A stretch of DNA of 64,000 bases from positions 248,001 to 312,000 of the forward strand of contig NZ_ATTM01000004.1 in assembly GCF_000419685.1 (NCBI RefSeq), in the 5' to 3' direction. This stretch comes from Flavobacterium antarcticum DSM 19726. GTDB lineage: Bacteria > Bacteroidota > Bacteroidia > Flavobacteriales > Flavobacteriaceae. Positions 15,969 through 24,871 of this stretch are shown here, piece after piece. Position 1 is the stretch's first letter; the number at the start of each line of letters is the position of its first letter. Below the pieces are notes generated by a model, which was not told the DNA's origin, did no database searches, and saw nothing but the letters and a program-made list of their open reading frames with translations. The position numbers and the translations under genes were made by a program.

Positions 15969-16889
15969 TTACTGTGTAACCGTTTGAATAAAAATATCAT
16001 TCACACTCGGAATTTTTTCAACAAAATGCGTCACTTGACCTCTTTGCGTCAAAACATGCAGTAATTCGTTTGAATTTGCAGTTCCTAATTCTATTTGAAG
16101 TTTTAAATCTTCGTTTAAAGATTTAAAAGAAGCCGGACTGACTTTGAATTTTTGTGTTAAATCGTACATCAAACCTTCCACATTACTCGTTAGAATTCCA
16201 ACTTCAAACGTATTACTTCGATAAGCACGTTTTACGTCGTTTAGTTTTCCTTCAATTAATTTATTGGATTTGTGAATCAAAGCAATATGGTCACATAATT
16301 CTTCCACACTTTCCATTCGGTGTGTCGAAAATATTATGGTTGCTCCTTTTTCACGCAATTCTAAAATTTCGTCTTTTATCAAATTCGCGTTCACAGGGTC
16401 AAAACCTGAAAACGGTTCGTCAAAAATCAGCAATTTGGGTTGGTGTAAAACCGTTACGACAAACTGAATTTTTTGCGCCATTCCTTTCGAAAGTTCCTCA
16501 ATTTTCTTGTTCCACCACCCTTTTATATCGAGTTTGTCAAACCAATATTCCAATTGTTTTTTGGCTTCTGCTTTGGACAAACCTTTCATTTGAGCGAGGT
16601 ACAAACATTGTTCACCCACTTTCATGGATTTATACAATCCTCTTTCTTCCGGAAGATACCCAATGGACTGAATGTGTTTGGGTTGCAACTTTTCGCCGTC
16701 GAGCAAAATGGTTCCACTATCAGGTAAAGTAATTTGGTTAATAATTCGTATTAAAGATGTTTTCCCAGCGCCATTTGGACCTAATAATCCGTAAATGCTT
16801 CCTTTTGGAACAGAGAGGGAAACCTCATTTAACGCGGTATAATCGCCGTATGTTTTGACAACTTTGTTTACTTCAAGAATGTTGCTCAT
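15969..16889 (-). CDS. ABC transporter ATP-binding protein (NatA-like)
   Basis: A 306-residue ATPase with Walker A GPNGAGKTSLIR (about 35-46), Q-loop YLPEERGLYKSM, signature LSKGMAQKIQFV and Walker B LLIFDEPFSGFDP, plus a C-terminal DUF4162-like extension from about residue 215. The EERGLY after the Q-loop is the NatA/YhaQ-type hallmark. It pairs with the ABC-2 permease directly downstream. The gene is separated from dnaJ upstream by a terminator. Confidence 0.92.
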   Translation of the reverse strand: MSNILEVNKVVKTYGDYTALNEVSLSVPKGSIYGLLGPNGAGKTSLIRIINQITLPDSGTILLDGEKLQPKHIQSIGYLPEERGLYKSMKVGEQCLYLAQMKGLSKAEAKKQLEYWFDKLDIKGWWNKKIEELSKGMAQKIQFVVTVLHQPKLLIFDEPFSGFDPVNANLIKDEILELREKGATIIFSTHRMESVEELCDHIALIHKSNKLIEGKLNDVKRAYRSNTFEVGILTSNVEGLMYDLTQKFKVSPASFKSLNEDLKLQIELGTANSNELLHVLTQRGQVTHFVEKIPSVNDIFIQTVTQ

Positions 16890-16950
16890 TTGCTTTTTTT
16901 GATTTACTGTAAATATAAATATTAATCGACCTAAAATAGTGCTTTTTCAA

Positions 16951-16983
16951 AAAAAAACCCACCCTTATTTGCACAAGGATGGG
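16951..16983 (-). terminator. Intrinsic terminator after dnaJ
   Basis: Read on the minus strand, CCCATCCTT and AAGGGTGGG form a 9-bp stem with one wobble, followed by eight T. It lies about 70 bp after the dnaJ stop, so the ABC exporter operon likely has its own promoter. Confidence 0.8.
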
Positions 16984-17050
16984 AAAAATTGCTATGAAAA
17001 AGAATTCACTAGTAAACTAGTAAAGCCCAAATATAAGTAATGTTTTTAGA

Positions 17051-18184
17051 TTATGAAAACATATCTTTCACTTTTTCGAAAAAAGATTTATCTGATTTTT
17101 CGGGATTTGGTGTAAAGTTTTCGTCTGTTAAATTCTTTTCAAAAAACTGTTTTTGTTCTTTGTTTAATGTTTTCGGCGTCCAAACATTTACATGAACCAG
17201 TAAATCTCCGTTTCCGTACCCATTAATACTTGGAATACCTTTGCCTTTTAAACGTAAAATTTTACCGGATTGAATTCCTTCTTCTAACTTGATTCTCACT
17301 TTGCCATTTACAGCATTGATGTCTTTTGAAACACCTAAAACCGCTTCTGCAAAACTAATATAAAGGTCTAAATGTAAATTTTCGCCTTCACGTTTCAACG
17401 TTTCGTGCTCTAATTCTTCAATTACTACAATCAAATCACCAGGAATACTGTTGCTTCCCGGAGCTTCATTTCCTTTATTGGCCACTTTCAACTGCATTCC
17501 TTCGGCAACACCGGCCGGGATTTTAATTGAAACCGTTTCGTCTTCAACAATCAATCCTTGAGCGTCAGCATTCGCAGGTTTTCCGTCCAAAATCTGACCA
17601 GAACCACCACAAGTAGTGCACGTTGTAGCGGATTGCATACGACCTAAAATCGTATTCGTCACTCGCATTACTTGTCCTTGACCGTTACAAGTCGAACACG
17701 TTTTATAAGAAACGCCGCTGGCTTGCACTTTACGCTTCACTTTTACTTTCTTGTCAACACCATTTGCGATTTCTTCTAAAGTCAATTTCACTTTAATACG
17801 CAAATTACTTCCTTTTACACGACGTTGACCTCCGCCGCCGCCGCCGAAGCCAGAGAATCCTCCGCCTCCACCACCGAAAGCACTTCCGAAAATATCGCCA
17901 AACTGACTGAAAATGTCATCCATATTCATGCCACCATGTCCACCACCAAAACCGCCTGAACCATCAAAAGCTTGATGACCATATTGATCGTATTTGGCTT
18001 TCTTTTGCGGATCGCCTAAAACTTCGTAAGCTTCAGCTGCTGCTTTAAATTTTTCTTCTGCTTCTGCGTTTCCAGGGTTTTTATCAGGGTGAAATTCAAT
18101 CGCTTTCTTTCGATATGCTTTTTTAATTTCGCCTGCATCAGCACTTTTTGTAATGCCTAATATCTCGTAAAAATCTTTCTTCAT
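17051..18184 (-). CDS. dnaJ: Chaperone DnaJ with a reduced zinc-finger domain
   Basis: The 377-residue co-chaperone starts with a J domain (about 1-70, HPD in IEFHPDKNPG). A Gly/Phe-rich region (about 75-120, FGGGGGGFSGFGGGGGG) and the client-binding C-terminal domain follow. The zinc domain has only two CxxCxGxG motifs (CSTCNGQG and CTTCGGSG, about 163 and 190) where classical DnaJ has four. It lies 101 bp downstream of grpE on the same strand and is probably co-transcribed. Role: delivers unfolded proteins to DnaK and stimulates its ATPase. Confidence 0.95.
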   Translation of the reverse strand: MKKDFYEILGITKSADAGEIKKAYRKKAIEFHPDKNPGNAEAEEKFKAAAEAYEVLGDPQKKAKYDQYGHQAFDGSGGFGGGHGGMNMDDIFSQFGDIFGSAFGGGGGGFSGFGGGGGGQRRVKGSNLRIKVKLTLEEIANGVDKKVKVKRKVQASGVSYKTCSTCNGQGQVMRVTNTILGRMQSATTCTTCGGSGQILDGKPANADAQGLIVEDETVSIKIPAGVAEGMQLKVANKGNEAPGSNSIPGDLIVVIEELEHETLKREGENLHLDLYISFAEAVLGVSKDINAVNGKVRIKLEEGIQSGKILRLKGKGIPSINGYGNGDLLVHVNVWTPKTLNKEQKQFFEKNLTDENFTPNPEKSDKSFFEKVKDMFS

Positions 18185-18285
18185 AAATTTGAATTTAGCT
18201 TTAAATAACGCCTTTCATTGCGGTATTTAAAATCTTAATTTTCTGCATTTTACTATTAATTTCTAATACTAAACCGCACTTCTAA

Positions 18286-18864
18286 TTACATTCCTATAAC
18301 TACTTTTGGGAAACGGATGATTTTGTCACCTAACTTGTATCCTTTTTCAATTACATCTACAACTTTACCTTTCAACTTATCCGTTGGTGCAGGAATTTGT
18401 GTAATTGCTTCTGCAAAATCAGCGTTAAAAACGTCACCATTTTTAATTTCAACTTCTTCTAAACCTTTTGACACTAACGTGTTTTTCAATTTTTCATGAA
18501 TCAATTGTACACCTTTTGTCAAGTTTTTATCTTTTGCTTTATGAATTTCCACCATTCCACGGTCAAAATCATCTAAAACAGGAAGTAAAGAATACAAAAC
18601 ATCTTGGTTCGCTGTTTTGAATAACTCAATACGCTCTTTTGCAGTTCTTCTTTTGAAATTTTCAAATTCAGCAAAAAGACGTAAAAATTTATCTTTCTCG
18701 GCAGCTAAATCTTGTGTCAATTGTTCCTCAACACTAATTTCAGCTACAGGATTTTCCACTTCGTTTGTTACTTCTTGTACTGTTTCATCAGTTAAATTGA
18801 ACTCTTTTTCTGTATTTTCGGTAGTCATTTTTGCTTTATTTTTGAATATATTTTTTAAATCCAT
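18286..18864 (-). CDS. grpE: Nucleotide exchange factor GrpE
   Basis: The product has an acidic N terminus, a long coiled coil (about residues 50-95, EEQLTQDLAAEKDKFLRLFAEFENFKRRTAKERIE) and a C-terminal beta domain ending in GYKLGDKIIRFPKVVIGM. The ATG at 18864 (MDLKNIFKNKAKMTTEN) gives 192 residues, close to the family length. A 30-residue longer reading is possible but starts with an atypical Cys/Arg-rich segment, and MTTEN at 18828 is another candidate. GrpE releases ADP from DnaK. dnaJ follows, the usual grpE-dnaJ order in Bacteroidetes. Confidence 0.93.
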   Translation of the reverse strand: MDLKNIFKNKAKMTTENTEKEFNLTDETVQEVTNEVENPVAEISVEEQLTQDLAAEKDKFLRLFAEFENFKRRTAKERIELFKTANQDVLYSLLPVLDDFDRGMVEIHKAKDKNLTKGVQLIHEKLKNTLVSKGLEEVEIKNGDVFNADFAEAITQIPAPTDKLKGKVVDVIEKGYKLGDKIIRFPKVVIGM

Positions 18865-18994
18865 TTTTTTATTTCTGTAATGGCAAAAGTGTTGCCAAAT
18901 TGAGTTCCGTGTCAAATTGTCACTTTTACGACAAAACCCTTTTGCCGTAAGCAAAATTTAATATTAAATTAAGAAATTATGCATCTTCATTAAT

Positions 18995-19002
18995 TATGTT
19001 TG
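18995..19002 (+). promoter_or_regulatory. -7 element for the YceI lipoprotein gene
   Basis: TATGTTTG fits TAnnTTTG and lies 22 bp before the preferred start codon. No strong -33 element is seen. Confidence 0.45.
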
Positions 19003-19024
19003 CCACACTAAAAAATAAATGATT

Positions 19025-19687
19025 ATGAAAAAGACAGTTTTAAGTTTATTCGTTTTAGCTTCAATGGCAACGTTTGTATCATGTAAAGATGACGCTACGA
19101 AAACAACCGAAGCAAATGAAACAGTTGTTGCATCTTTGGAAGCGACTACTTATAAAATAGATAAAGCGAATTCTATTGTAGATTGGAAAGGTTCAAAACC
19201 AGGAACAACACACACCGGAACAATTCAATTTATGGATGGTGAAGCAATCGTTACTGATGGAAAGCTAGAAGGCGGAACATTTGTTTTTGATATGAGTACC
19301 ATTACAGTTACTGACTTAAAAGCAGGCGACGGTAAGGAAGATTTAGAAATGCACCTGAAAGGAACTGGAGAAAAAGCCAAAGAAGATCACTTTTTTAACA
19401 CCGGAAAATATCCAAAAGGAAGTTTTGAAGTGACTGCAGTAACTGAAGAAAACGGAAAAAGTATGATTACAGGAAACCTAACTTTGAAAGAAATTTCTAA
19501 AAGTATCACCGTTCCTGCAATGATTACAAGTGACGAAACGTCAATGACGATTAAGAGTGAGCCATTCATGATTAACAGAACAGAATGGAATGTAAATTAC
19601 GCTTCAAAATCTGTTTTTGATGATTTGAAAGATAAATTCGTAGAAGATAATATCGAATTGACCGTAAACGTGAAAGTATTAAAATAG
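19025..19687 (+). CDS. YceI-family lipoprotein
   Basis: A lipoprotein signal is visible: MKKTVLSLFVLASMATFVSCKDD, with the lipobox Cys at about residue 20. The mature domain is a YceI lipocalin-like barrel (YKIDKANSIVDWKGSKPGTTHTGTIQF, then DHFFNTGKYPKGSFEVT and GNLTLKEISKSITVPA). The barrel of YceI homologues binds polyisoprenoids, and periplasmic roles in lipid binding or stress are proposed. I start at the second ATG (19025); an ATG two codons earlier is possible. It has its own -7 element and terminator. Confidence 0.92.
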   Translation: MKKTVLSLFVLASMATFVSCKDDATKTTEANETVVASLEATTYKIDKANSIVDWKGSKPGTTHTGTIQFMDGEAIVTDGKLEGGTFVFDMSTITVTDLKAGDGKEDLEMHLKGTGEKAKEDHFFNTGKYPKGSFEVTAVTEENGKSMITGNLTLKEISKSITVPAMITSDETSMTIKSEPFMINRTEWNVNYASKSVFDDLKDKFVEDNIELTVNVKVLK

Positions 19688-19711
19688 TTATTAATTCATC
19701 TTACTATTTTC

Positions 19712-19746
19712 AAAAAAGCTCCGAAATTATTTCGGAGCTTTTTTTT
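19712..19746. terminator. Bidirectional terminator between yceI-like and epimerase genes
   Basis: AAAAAAGCTCCGAAA (19712-19726) and TTTCGGAGCTTTTTT (19730-19744) are perfectly complementary. The A and T runs on both sides let it serve both convergent genes. Confidence 0.9.
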
Positions 19747-20650
19747 ATACTAAAAGTTGTTTCAGCGCTTTTTCAAGCTGCTTATATTTGAATGAAAAGC
19801 CTTCACTTTCAATTTTTTTGCAACTCACATTTTGACTTGAAAAAAGAATAACATGCATTTCACCTAATACAAGTTTCATTAAAAACTGTGGGATATTCGG
19901 CATAAATAGAGGCTTATTTAAAACAGAAGCAATTTCTTGTGTCAATTTTTTATTGGTTACCGGATTTGGAGCCACTGCATTGTAAACGCCGTCTAATTCG
20001 TTTTTAACGGCAAAGAAATACATTTCAACCAAGTCGTGGATATGAATCCAAGACTGGATTTGTTTTCCCGAACCAAAAGGCGAACCGATTCCCATTTTTA
20101 TCGGCTTGACCATTTCCGGCAAAGCACCGCCTTTTTCTGACAGCACTAATCCAGTTCTGATTTTGACGACCTTAATATTCAGTAATTTGAATTTATTAAC
20201 CGATTCTTCCCATTTCATAACTACTTTACCTAAAAAACTTTCGTCTACACCGGTTTCGTCCTCCGTATATAATTTTGTCAAATTGTCCGGATAAATACCA
20301 ACTGCTGATGCGGAAACGATTTGTTTGACTGAATTGGGATGGTCTTTTAAGGCTTTGAAAAGCACATTAGATGACAAAATCCGACTTTCAATAATTTCTT
20401 GTTTGTATTTAGAAGTCCACCGTTTAGAAATCGTGGCTCCTGCCAAATGAATGATAGAATCGACACCCATTAAAGCGTTTTCATCTATGATACCTTGGTT
20501 GGGATTCCAATAAAATCCATGGTAATTGGGCTGTGATTCAATTTTCTTCTTGGAGGTCGTTAAATAGTGAATTGTGACGCCGTTTTGAAGTAAAAGTGCC
20601 ACTAATTCAGTACCGATTAAACCCGTCGCTCCTGTAATTAAAATTTTCAT
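19745..20650 (-). CDS. TIGR01777-family NAD(P)-binding epimerase-like protein
   Basis: A 301-residue short-chain-dehydrogenase-type protein starting MKILITGATGLIGTELVALL, where GxxGxxG binds the dinucleotide. SIIHLAGATISKRWT (about 65-79) and the C-terminal extension with YNAVAPNPVTNKKLTQ are typical of the TIGR01777/YfcH group. ATG 20650 is preferred over one seven codons earlier because the Rossmann strand then starts at residue 1. Members have no firmly known substrate; a link to cell-division or sugar-nucleotide chemistry is only suggested. It shares a bidirectional terminator with the YceI gene. Confidence 0.88.
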   Translation of the reverse strand: MKILITGATGLIGTELVALLLQNGVTIHYLTTSKKKIESQPNYHGFYWNPNQGIIDENALMGVDSIIHLAGATISKRWTSKYKQEIIESRILSSNVLFKALKDHPNSVKQIVSASAVGIYPDNLTKLYTEDETGVDESFLGKVVMKWEESVNKFKLLNIKVVKIRTGLVLSEKGGALPEMVKPIKMGIGSPFGSGKQIQSWIHIHDLVEMYFFAVKNELDGVYNAVAPNPVTNKKLTQEIASVLNKPLFMPNIPQFLMKLVLGEMHVILFSSQNVSCKKIESEGFSFKYKQLEKALKQLLV

Positions 20651-20732
20651 CGCTTTTGTTGTTTCTTTCAAAACTACACCGAAAACACTTGAATCGAAAG
20701 AGAATTATGCAATGTTTAACGGTCGTATAAAG

Positions 20733-21194
20733 TTATTTTTTCACTTTTACCGTCCATTCGAAATGCATTTCAGAAACTTGGATATTTTCTTGGTTGTAAC
20801 CAATAGATTTCAGCCAGAAAGTCTGTCCTTCTCCAGTAGCAATCGCTTTTGCAATTCCTTCCTTGACTAGAGTTCCTTCGTTACAGATAAAAGTAATTTT
20901 ACCCGTTGCTTTTTTTGAAAAAGTGCTTTTATTGTTAGCGACCAACATTGAAATTTTAGCTTTACTATGTTGAATTTCATTCATAACTAACGCTCCTGTA
21001 GTGAGTTCGGCCGCCATAGCTTGTACGGCAAAGTACATCGAATTAAACGGATTTTGATTGATCCATCGATGCGTAACGGTCGCTTCACAAATTTCAATAC
21101 TTATGGATTTGACGCGAACGCCGCAAATAAAAGCGGAAGGTAATTTTAGAAATAAAAAACTATTGAGTTTACTTGTAGTCAGTGCCATTTTCAT
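20733..21194 (-). CDS. DUF4442 hotdog-fold (thioesterase-like) protein
   Basis: The 153-residue reading from ATG 21194 (MKMALTTSKLNSFLFLKLPSAF) is preferred. The longer frame upstream has a Cys/Tyr-rich extension that would run into the divergent DUF4870 gene. The body has the DUF4442/PaaI-like hotdog pattern: AFICGVRVKSISIEICEATV, RWINQNPFNSMYFAVQAMAAELTTG (the Asn-Pro-Phe...Met-Tyr helix) and a beta-sheet end. Known relatives hydrolyse acyl-CoA thioesters; no catalytic Asp is obvious here. ATG 21188 is an equally possible start. Confidence 0.78.
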   Translation of the reverse strand: MKMALTTSKLNSFLFLKLPSAFICGVRVKSISIEICEATVTHRWINQNPFNSMYFAVQAMAAELTTGALVMNEIQHSKAKISMLVANNKSTFSKKATGKITFICNEGTLVKEGIAKAIATGEGQTFWLKSIGYNQENIQVSEMHFEWTVKVKK

Positions 21195-21293
21195 TGATTT
21201 TGTGTAAAAATAAACTATATTTTTGAATTCTCTCAATGTTAATTTTTTGTTAATATTCAGTACTATGTAAAGCACGATACTATCCTTTAGCCA

Positions 21294-21301
21294 TATATTT
21301 G
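21294..21301 (+). promoter_or_regulatory. -7 element for the DUF4870-PadR-PspC-GIN cluster
   Basis: TATATTTG matches TAnnTTTG exactly and lies 28 bp before the DUF4870 start codon. It is the only promoter-like element upstream of the cluster until 24904. Confidence 0.5.
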
Positions 21302-21329
21302 CATAAGAAAATACTATATACTTTTTATT

Positions 21330-21782
21330 ATGGAAAAAATTACACACACAAACACTGCAACCGCAATACATTTAAGCAGTTTATTTCAGTATTGCATTCC
21401 CTTTGGAAACTTTATATTTCCAATTATCATTTGGGCTTCTACAAAAGACAAGTCGGAATTTGTGGATGAACAAGGCAAAGAAGTGATCAATTTTCAATTG
21501 AGCTTGTTCATTTATTCGTTGGCTTTAGCTTTAATCGCAATTCCAATTGTACTTATTATGATTTTCAGCGCCAGCGATATTAGCTATCATGAAAATACGG
21601 ATTTATTAATTGAGAACTTCAATTATGCAGAAGTTTCAGGCGGAATGATTATCGCATTTATTGCCATTTTCATTTTAGCAATTGTCAAAACGGCTGAATT
21701 CTTTTTGATTATTTATGGAGCCGTAAAAGCTTCGCAAGGTCATCACTTTAGATATCCAGCTACCATTAAATTTATAAAATAA
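21330..21782 (+). CDS. DUF4870 (Tic20-like) membrane protein
   Basis: A 150-residue protein with the DUF4870 signature: HLSSLFQYCIPFGNFIFPIIIWASTKDKSEFVDEQGKEVINFQ at about 14-56, followed by two to three membrane helices (LALALIAIPIVLIMIF, GGMIIAFIAIFILAIV) and the ending YPATIKFIK. The family is related to Tic20-like small membrane proteins of unknown function. It opens a same-direction cluster that includes PadR, PspC and GIN-domain genes, suggesting a role in envelope homeostasis (inference). Confidence 0.85.
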   Translation: MEKITHTNTATAIHLSSLFQYCIPFGNFIFPIIIWASTKDKSEFVDEQGKEVINFQLSLFIYSLALALIAIPIVLIMIFSASDISYHENTDLLIENFNYAEVSGGMIIAFIAIFILAIVKTAEFFLIIYGAVKASQGHHFRYPATIKFIK

Positions 21783-21837
21783 AGCAGAGCTAATCACTCC
21801 AAGAGGTTTTAATCATCAATCAAAAAATCGAATCGTT

Positions 21838-22047
21838 ATGTTACAAGTAATCATCACCGCTACCCTACTCATCACAGGATTATTAGCATCTGAAAAAGCT
21901 GTAAATCAGACCCATTCTACCACAGTAGAAATTTGTTTAGAAACAAATGGGGCATACAAAAAAACTGATTTCCATAGTAAAAAAAATACCCATTTGTTCG
22001 CAAATACCGCAAATCTGAAATATGAAAATGAAAGAGAAACGATTTAA
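21838..22047 (+). CDS. Small exported protein, uncertain
   Basis: A 69-residue frame with a possible signal peptide (MLQVIITATLLITGLLASEKA) and a polar remainder without motifs. It lies between the DUF4870 and PadR genes, 12 bp before the PadR start, in the same direction. The position supports a real gene, but the sequence itself offers little. No family recognised. Confidence 0.4.
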   Translation: MLQVIITATLLITGLLASEKAVNQTHSTTVEICLETNGAYKKTDFHSKKNTHLFANTANLKYENERETI

Positions 22048-22059
22048 CCCAAGACAATC

Positions 22060-22389
22060 ATGAATATAGAAAACACAAAAGCCCAGATGCGAAAAGGTGT
22101 TTTGGAGTTTTGCATCTTATCGGTTTTAAAAGAGAAAGACGCCTATACTTCTGAAATATTAGAAACACTCAAAAACGCAAAATTATTAGTCGTAGAAGGA
22201 ACTATTTATCCTTTATTAACCCGACTCAAAAACGACGGATTGCTCAACTACCGTTGGGAAGAATCAACTTCTGGACCTCCTAGAAAATACTACGGATTAA
22301 CGGAAATAGGACACACATTTTTAAACGAACTAAGCGGCACTTGGACAGAACTTTCAGACGCTGTAACCATAATCACAACTCAAAACTAA
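22060..22389 (+). CDS. PadR-family transcriptional regulator
   Basis: A 109-residue winged-helix protein typical of the short PadR group: AQMRKGVLEFCILSVLKEKDAYTSEILETL (about 9-38), VEGTIYPLLTRLKNDGLLNYRWEES (recognition helix and wing) and RKYYGLTEIGHTFLNEL. Short PadR proteins bind DNA as dimers and often repress their own operon. In Bacteroidetes and Bacillota they are often next to PspC-type genes. It is followed 5 bp later by the PspC gene, so autoregulation of the cluster is likely (inference). Confidence 0.92.
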   Translation: MNIENTKAQMRKGVLEFCILSVLKEKDAYTSEILETLKNAKLLVVEGTIYPLLTRLKNDGLLNYRWEESTSGPPRKYYGLTEIGHTFLNELSGTWTELSDAVTIITTQN

Positions 22390-22394
22390 TAGTC

Positions 22395-24128
22395 ATGAAC
22401 AAAACTGTAAACATAAATTTAGGAGGAACGTTTTTTCACATTGACGAGGACGCTTACCAAAAATTATCCCGGTATTTTGAAGCGATAAAACGCTCTTTGA
22501 CCAATTCAAACGGACAAGATGAAATCATCAAAGACATTGAAATGCGTATTGCCGAACTTTTTGCTGAAAAGCATTCAAACGGAAAGCAAGTGATTAGTCT
22601 GAAAGAGTTAGACGAAGTAATTGCAGTAATGGGACAACCAGAAGATTACCGTATTGACAACGACGACGCGGAAGAACCAAGACCTAATTACACCTACCAA
22701 AACAAAGGCGTGAAGAAATTATACCGCGATAAAGACGGCGGAATGATTGGTGGTGTTTTAGCAGGTTTGGGCCATTACTTTGGCATCGATAAAGTGTGGA
22801 TTCGCATCTTTTTCTTAGTATTGGTTTTATGCTACGGAACAGGAATTTTGGCCTACATCATTTTATGGATTGTTATGCCAGAAGCGATTACGACTTCTGA
22901 AAAGTTAGAAATGACTGGAGAACCGGTAAATATTTCAAACATTGAAAAGAAAGTAAGAGCTGAATTTGACAATGTTTCTGAAAAAATTCGGAGTGTGAAT
23001 TATGACGAAATGGGTAATCAAGTAAAAACCGGTGCTGATAAAATTGCGTCAAATGCAGGAAAAGTATTCATGGTTATTTTTAATGCTTTTGCAAAAGTTT
23101 TAGGAGTCATATTGATTCTGTCTTCCTTGCCGTTATTAGTGATGTTACTCATAGGGATTTTTACTTTAGGAACTTCCGCTTTTATTGAATTCCCTTGGAG
23201 TGATTTTATTCAAGCCGGTAATTTCTCTGACTTCCCAGTATGGACTTTTGGGTTACTTATCTTTTTCTCCATCGGAATTCCGTTTTTCTACTTGATGATT
23301 TTAGGTTTCAAATTATTAATTACCAATATGAAATCATTGGGAAAAATGGTCAACTACACTTTATTCGCTTTGTGGATTATTTCAATTGCCTTGCTAATTA
23401 CAATTGGTATGAACCAAATGATGGAATATTCGACTCAAGGAAGAGTAGTTTCGAAACAAACATTGACGATGAATCCACAAGATACGTTGCAAATTAAATT
23501 TAGACACAACGATTATTTCGCTAAAAATGTAAACAGCCACACGAACTTTGAAATCAAACAAGATTCTGCAGATCAACGTGTTTTGTATTCTAATAATGTA
23601 AGATTGACTATTGCTAAGACGGACGAAAACATGCCTTATTTGCAAATTGAAAAGAAAGCAAAAGGTAGAAGTTTAGGTCTTGCAAAAGACAAAGCAACTA
23701 AAATTCAATACGGATTCACTTTTAAAAACAACGAGTTGATTCTAGACAATTATGTGATTACTGATTTCAAAAATAAATTTAGAGACCAAGAAGTAGAATT
23801 GACTTTATATTTACCAAAAGGAACAATTTTTAAAGCAGATAATTCGGTACAAAATTACGACAGTTCAGACGATGCGTTTTTCAATTTGCATTACAGTTCT
23901 GAAGATAACATTTACCAAGTGGAGAATTTAAAGGTGAAATGTTTAAATTGCCCGTCAAATGAAAATGAATACAACGATGTTTCGACGGAGAATAATCCTG
24001 CAGAAAATGACACGGTTCGCGAAGTAATCTTGAAAGTAAACGGTAAGGAAATCATTACTTCTGCAACGACGAGTAAAACAACCGAATTGAAAATTGACAG
24101 TGACGGAAAAATAATCAAAATCAAATAA
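22395..24128 (+). CDS. PspC-domain membrane protein
   Basis: The 577-residue protein starts MNKTVNINLGGTFFHIDEDAY at ATG 22395; an earlier in-frame start would overlap PadR and add unrelated sequence. The N-terminal ~100 residues are a conserved cytoplasmic region of Bacteroidetes PspC proteins (IEMRIAELFAEKHSNGKQVISLKELDEVI). The PspC domain follows (KKLYRDKDGGMIGGVLAGLGHYFGID...YIILWIVMPEA, about 105-170). Next come three more membrane helices and a long C-terminal beta-rich region (about 350-577) related to LiaF/GIN-like sheets. Family knowledge: PspC senses envelope damage. It is flanked by PadR and two GIN genes. Confidence 0.9.
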   Translation: MNKTVNINLGGTFFHIDEDAYQKLSRYFEAIKRSLTNSNGQDEIIKDIEMRIAELFAEKHSNGKQVISLKELDEVIAVMGQPEDYRIDNDDAEEPRPNYTYQNKGVKKLYRDKDGGMIGGVLAGLGHYFGIDKVWIRIFFLVLVLCYGTGILAYIILWIVMPEAITTSEKLEMTGEPVNISNIEKKVRAEFDNVSEKIRSVNYDEMGNQVKTGADKIASNAGKVFMVIFNAFAKVLGVILILSSLPLLVMLLIGIFTLGTSAFIEFPWSDFIQAGNFSDFPVWTFGLLIFFSIGIPFFYLMILGFKLLITNMKSLGKMVNYTLFALWIISIALLITIGMNQMMEYSTQGRVVSKQTLTMNPQDTLQIKFRHNDYFAKNVNSHTNFEIKQDSADQRVLYSNNVRLTIAKTDENMPYLQIEKKAKGRSLGLAKDKATKIQYGFTFKNNELILDNYVITDFKNKFRDQEVELTLYLPKGTIFKADNSVQNYDSSDDAFFNLHYSSEDNIYQVENLKVKCLNCPSNENEYNDVSTENNPAENDTVREVILKVNGKEIITSATTSKTTELKIDSDGKIIKIK

Positions 24129-24130
24129 TT

Positions 24131-24868
24131 ATGAAATCAAAATTAACCTTCGTACCAAAATTTTTGCTTGTATTTACACTCGTATTCTCACTTGCATCTT
24201 GTCACACCTCTTTTGATTTTCGAGGAGAAAAAGGCGACGGAAACGTCATCACTCAAACACGGTCCATTGCTGAAAAGTTTGAAAAAATTGAAGTAAACAG
24301 TGGTCTTGATTTAATTGTAACACAAAATGATTCTACTTCAGTAACGGTAGAAATTGACGAAAACTTACAATCGTACATTACTACAAAAGTGGTAAACGGC
24401 GTTTTGATTGTTAGTACAGATGGCCAATTTAATGCGACAAACAATGTAGTTATTCGTGTAAATTTACCCATAATCAGTGGTTTAAAATCAACTAGTGGTT
24501 CTACTATTAAAAGTAACAATACGCTAAAAACGACATCATTGAAATTAGAATCTACAAGTGGAAGTGAAATTCAATTAGATGTTGAAGCAGATTACATCAG
24601 CATGGAATCAACAAGTGGAAGCGACATTGAGGTGACTGGAAAAGCGTTAAAAGTAGAAACTTCGTCAACAAGTGGAAGTGATATTAACGCTGGTAAATTA
24701 ATTGCAAACGAGGTGTTTTCGCAAAGTTCTTCGGGAAGTTCAACTAAAGTCCATCCTGTTCTGAGTTTAAAAGGAACAGCCACAAGCGGAAGTGAGATTG
24801 AATATGTCAATGTTCCTAAAAAGCTTGAAAAAGAAGAAAATTCTGGCGGAAGCGTTTCAAAATACTAA
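24131..24868 (+). CDS. GIN-domain (DUF2807) lipoprotein with STSGS repeats
   Basis: A 245-residue protein with a lipoprotein signal (LLVFTLVFSLASCHTSF, Cys at about 24) and a single-stranded beta-helix head-GIN domain (FEKIEVNSGLDLIVTQND...). The motif (T)STSGS recurs about every 16-20 residues (LKSTSGS, LESTSGS, MESTSGS, TSSTSGS, QSSSGSS, TATSGS), one per helical turn, giving a serine/threonine ladder. GIN domains are thought to be surface or periplasmic adhesin-like modules. It starts 2 bp after the PspC stop. Confidence 0.88.
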   Translation: MKSKLTFVPKFLLVFTLVFSLASCHTSFDFRGEKGDGNVITQTRSIAEKFEKIEVNSGLDLIVTQNDSTSVTVEIDENLQSYITTKVVNGVLIVSTDGQFNATNNVVIRVNLPIISGLKSTSGSTIKSNNTLKTTSLKLESTSGSEIQLDVEADYISMESTSGSDIEVTGKALKVETSSTSGSDINAGKLIANEVFSQSSSGSSTKVHPVLSLKGTATSGSEIEYVNVPKKLEKEENSGGSVSKY

Positions 24869-24871
24869 ACT

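Noticed and set aside
16154..16732. 192-codon plus-strand frame
   Set aside because: It is antisense to the ABC ATPase, whose Walker and signature motifs are intact; the antisense product is Cys/Trp/His-rich without a recognisable pattern.
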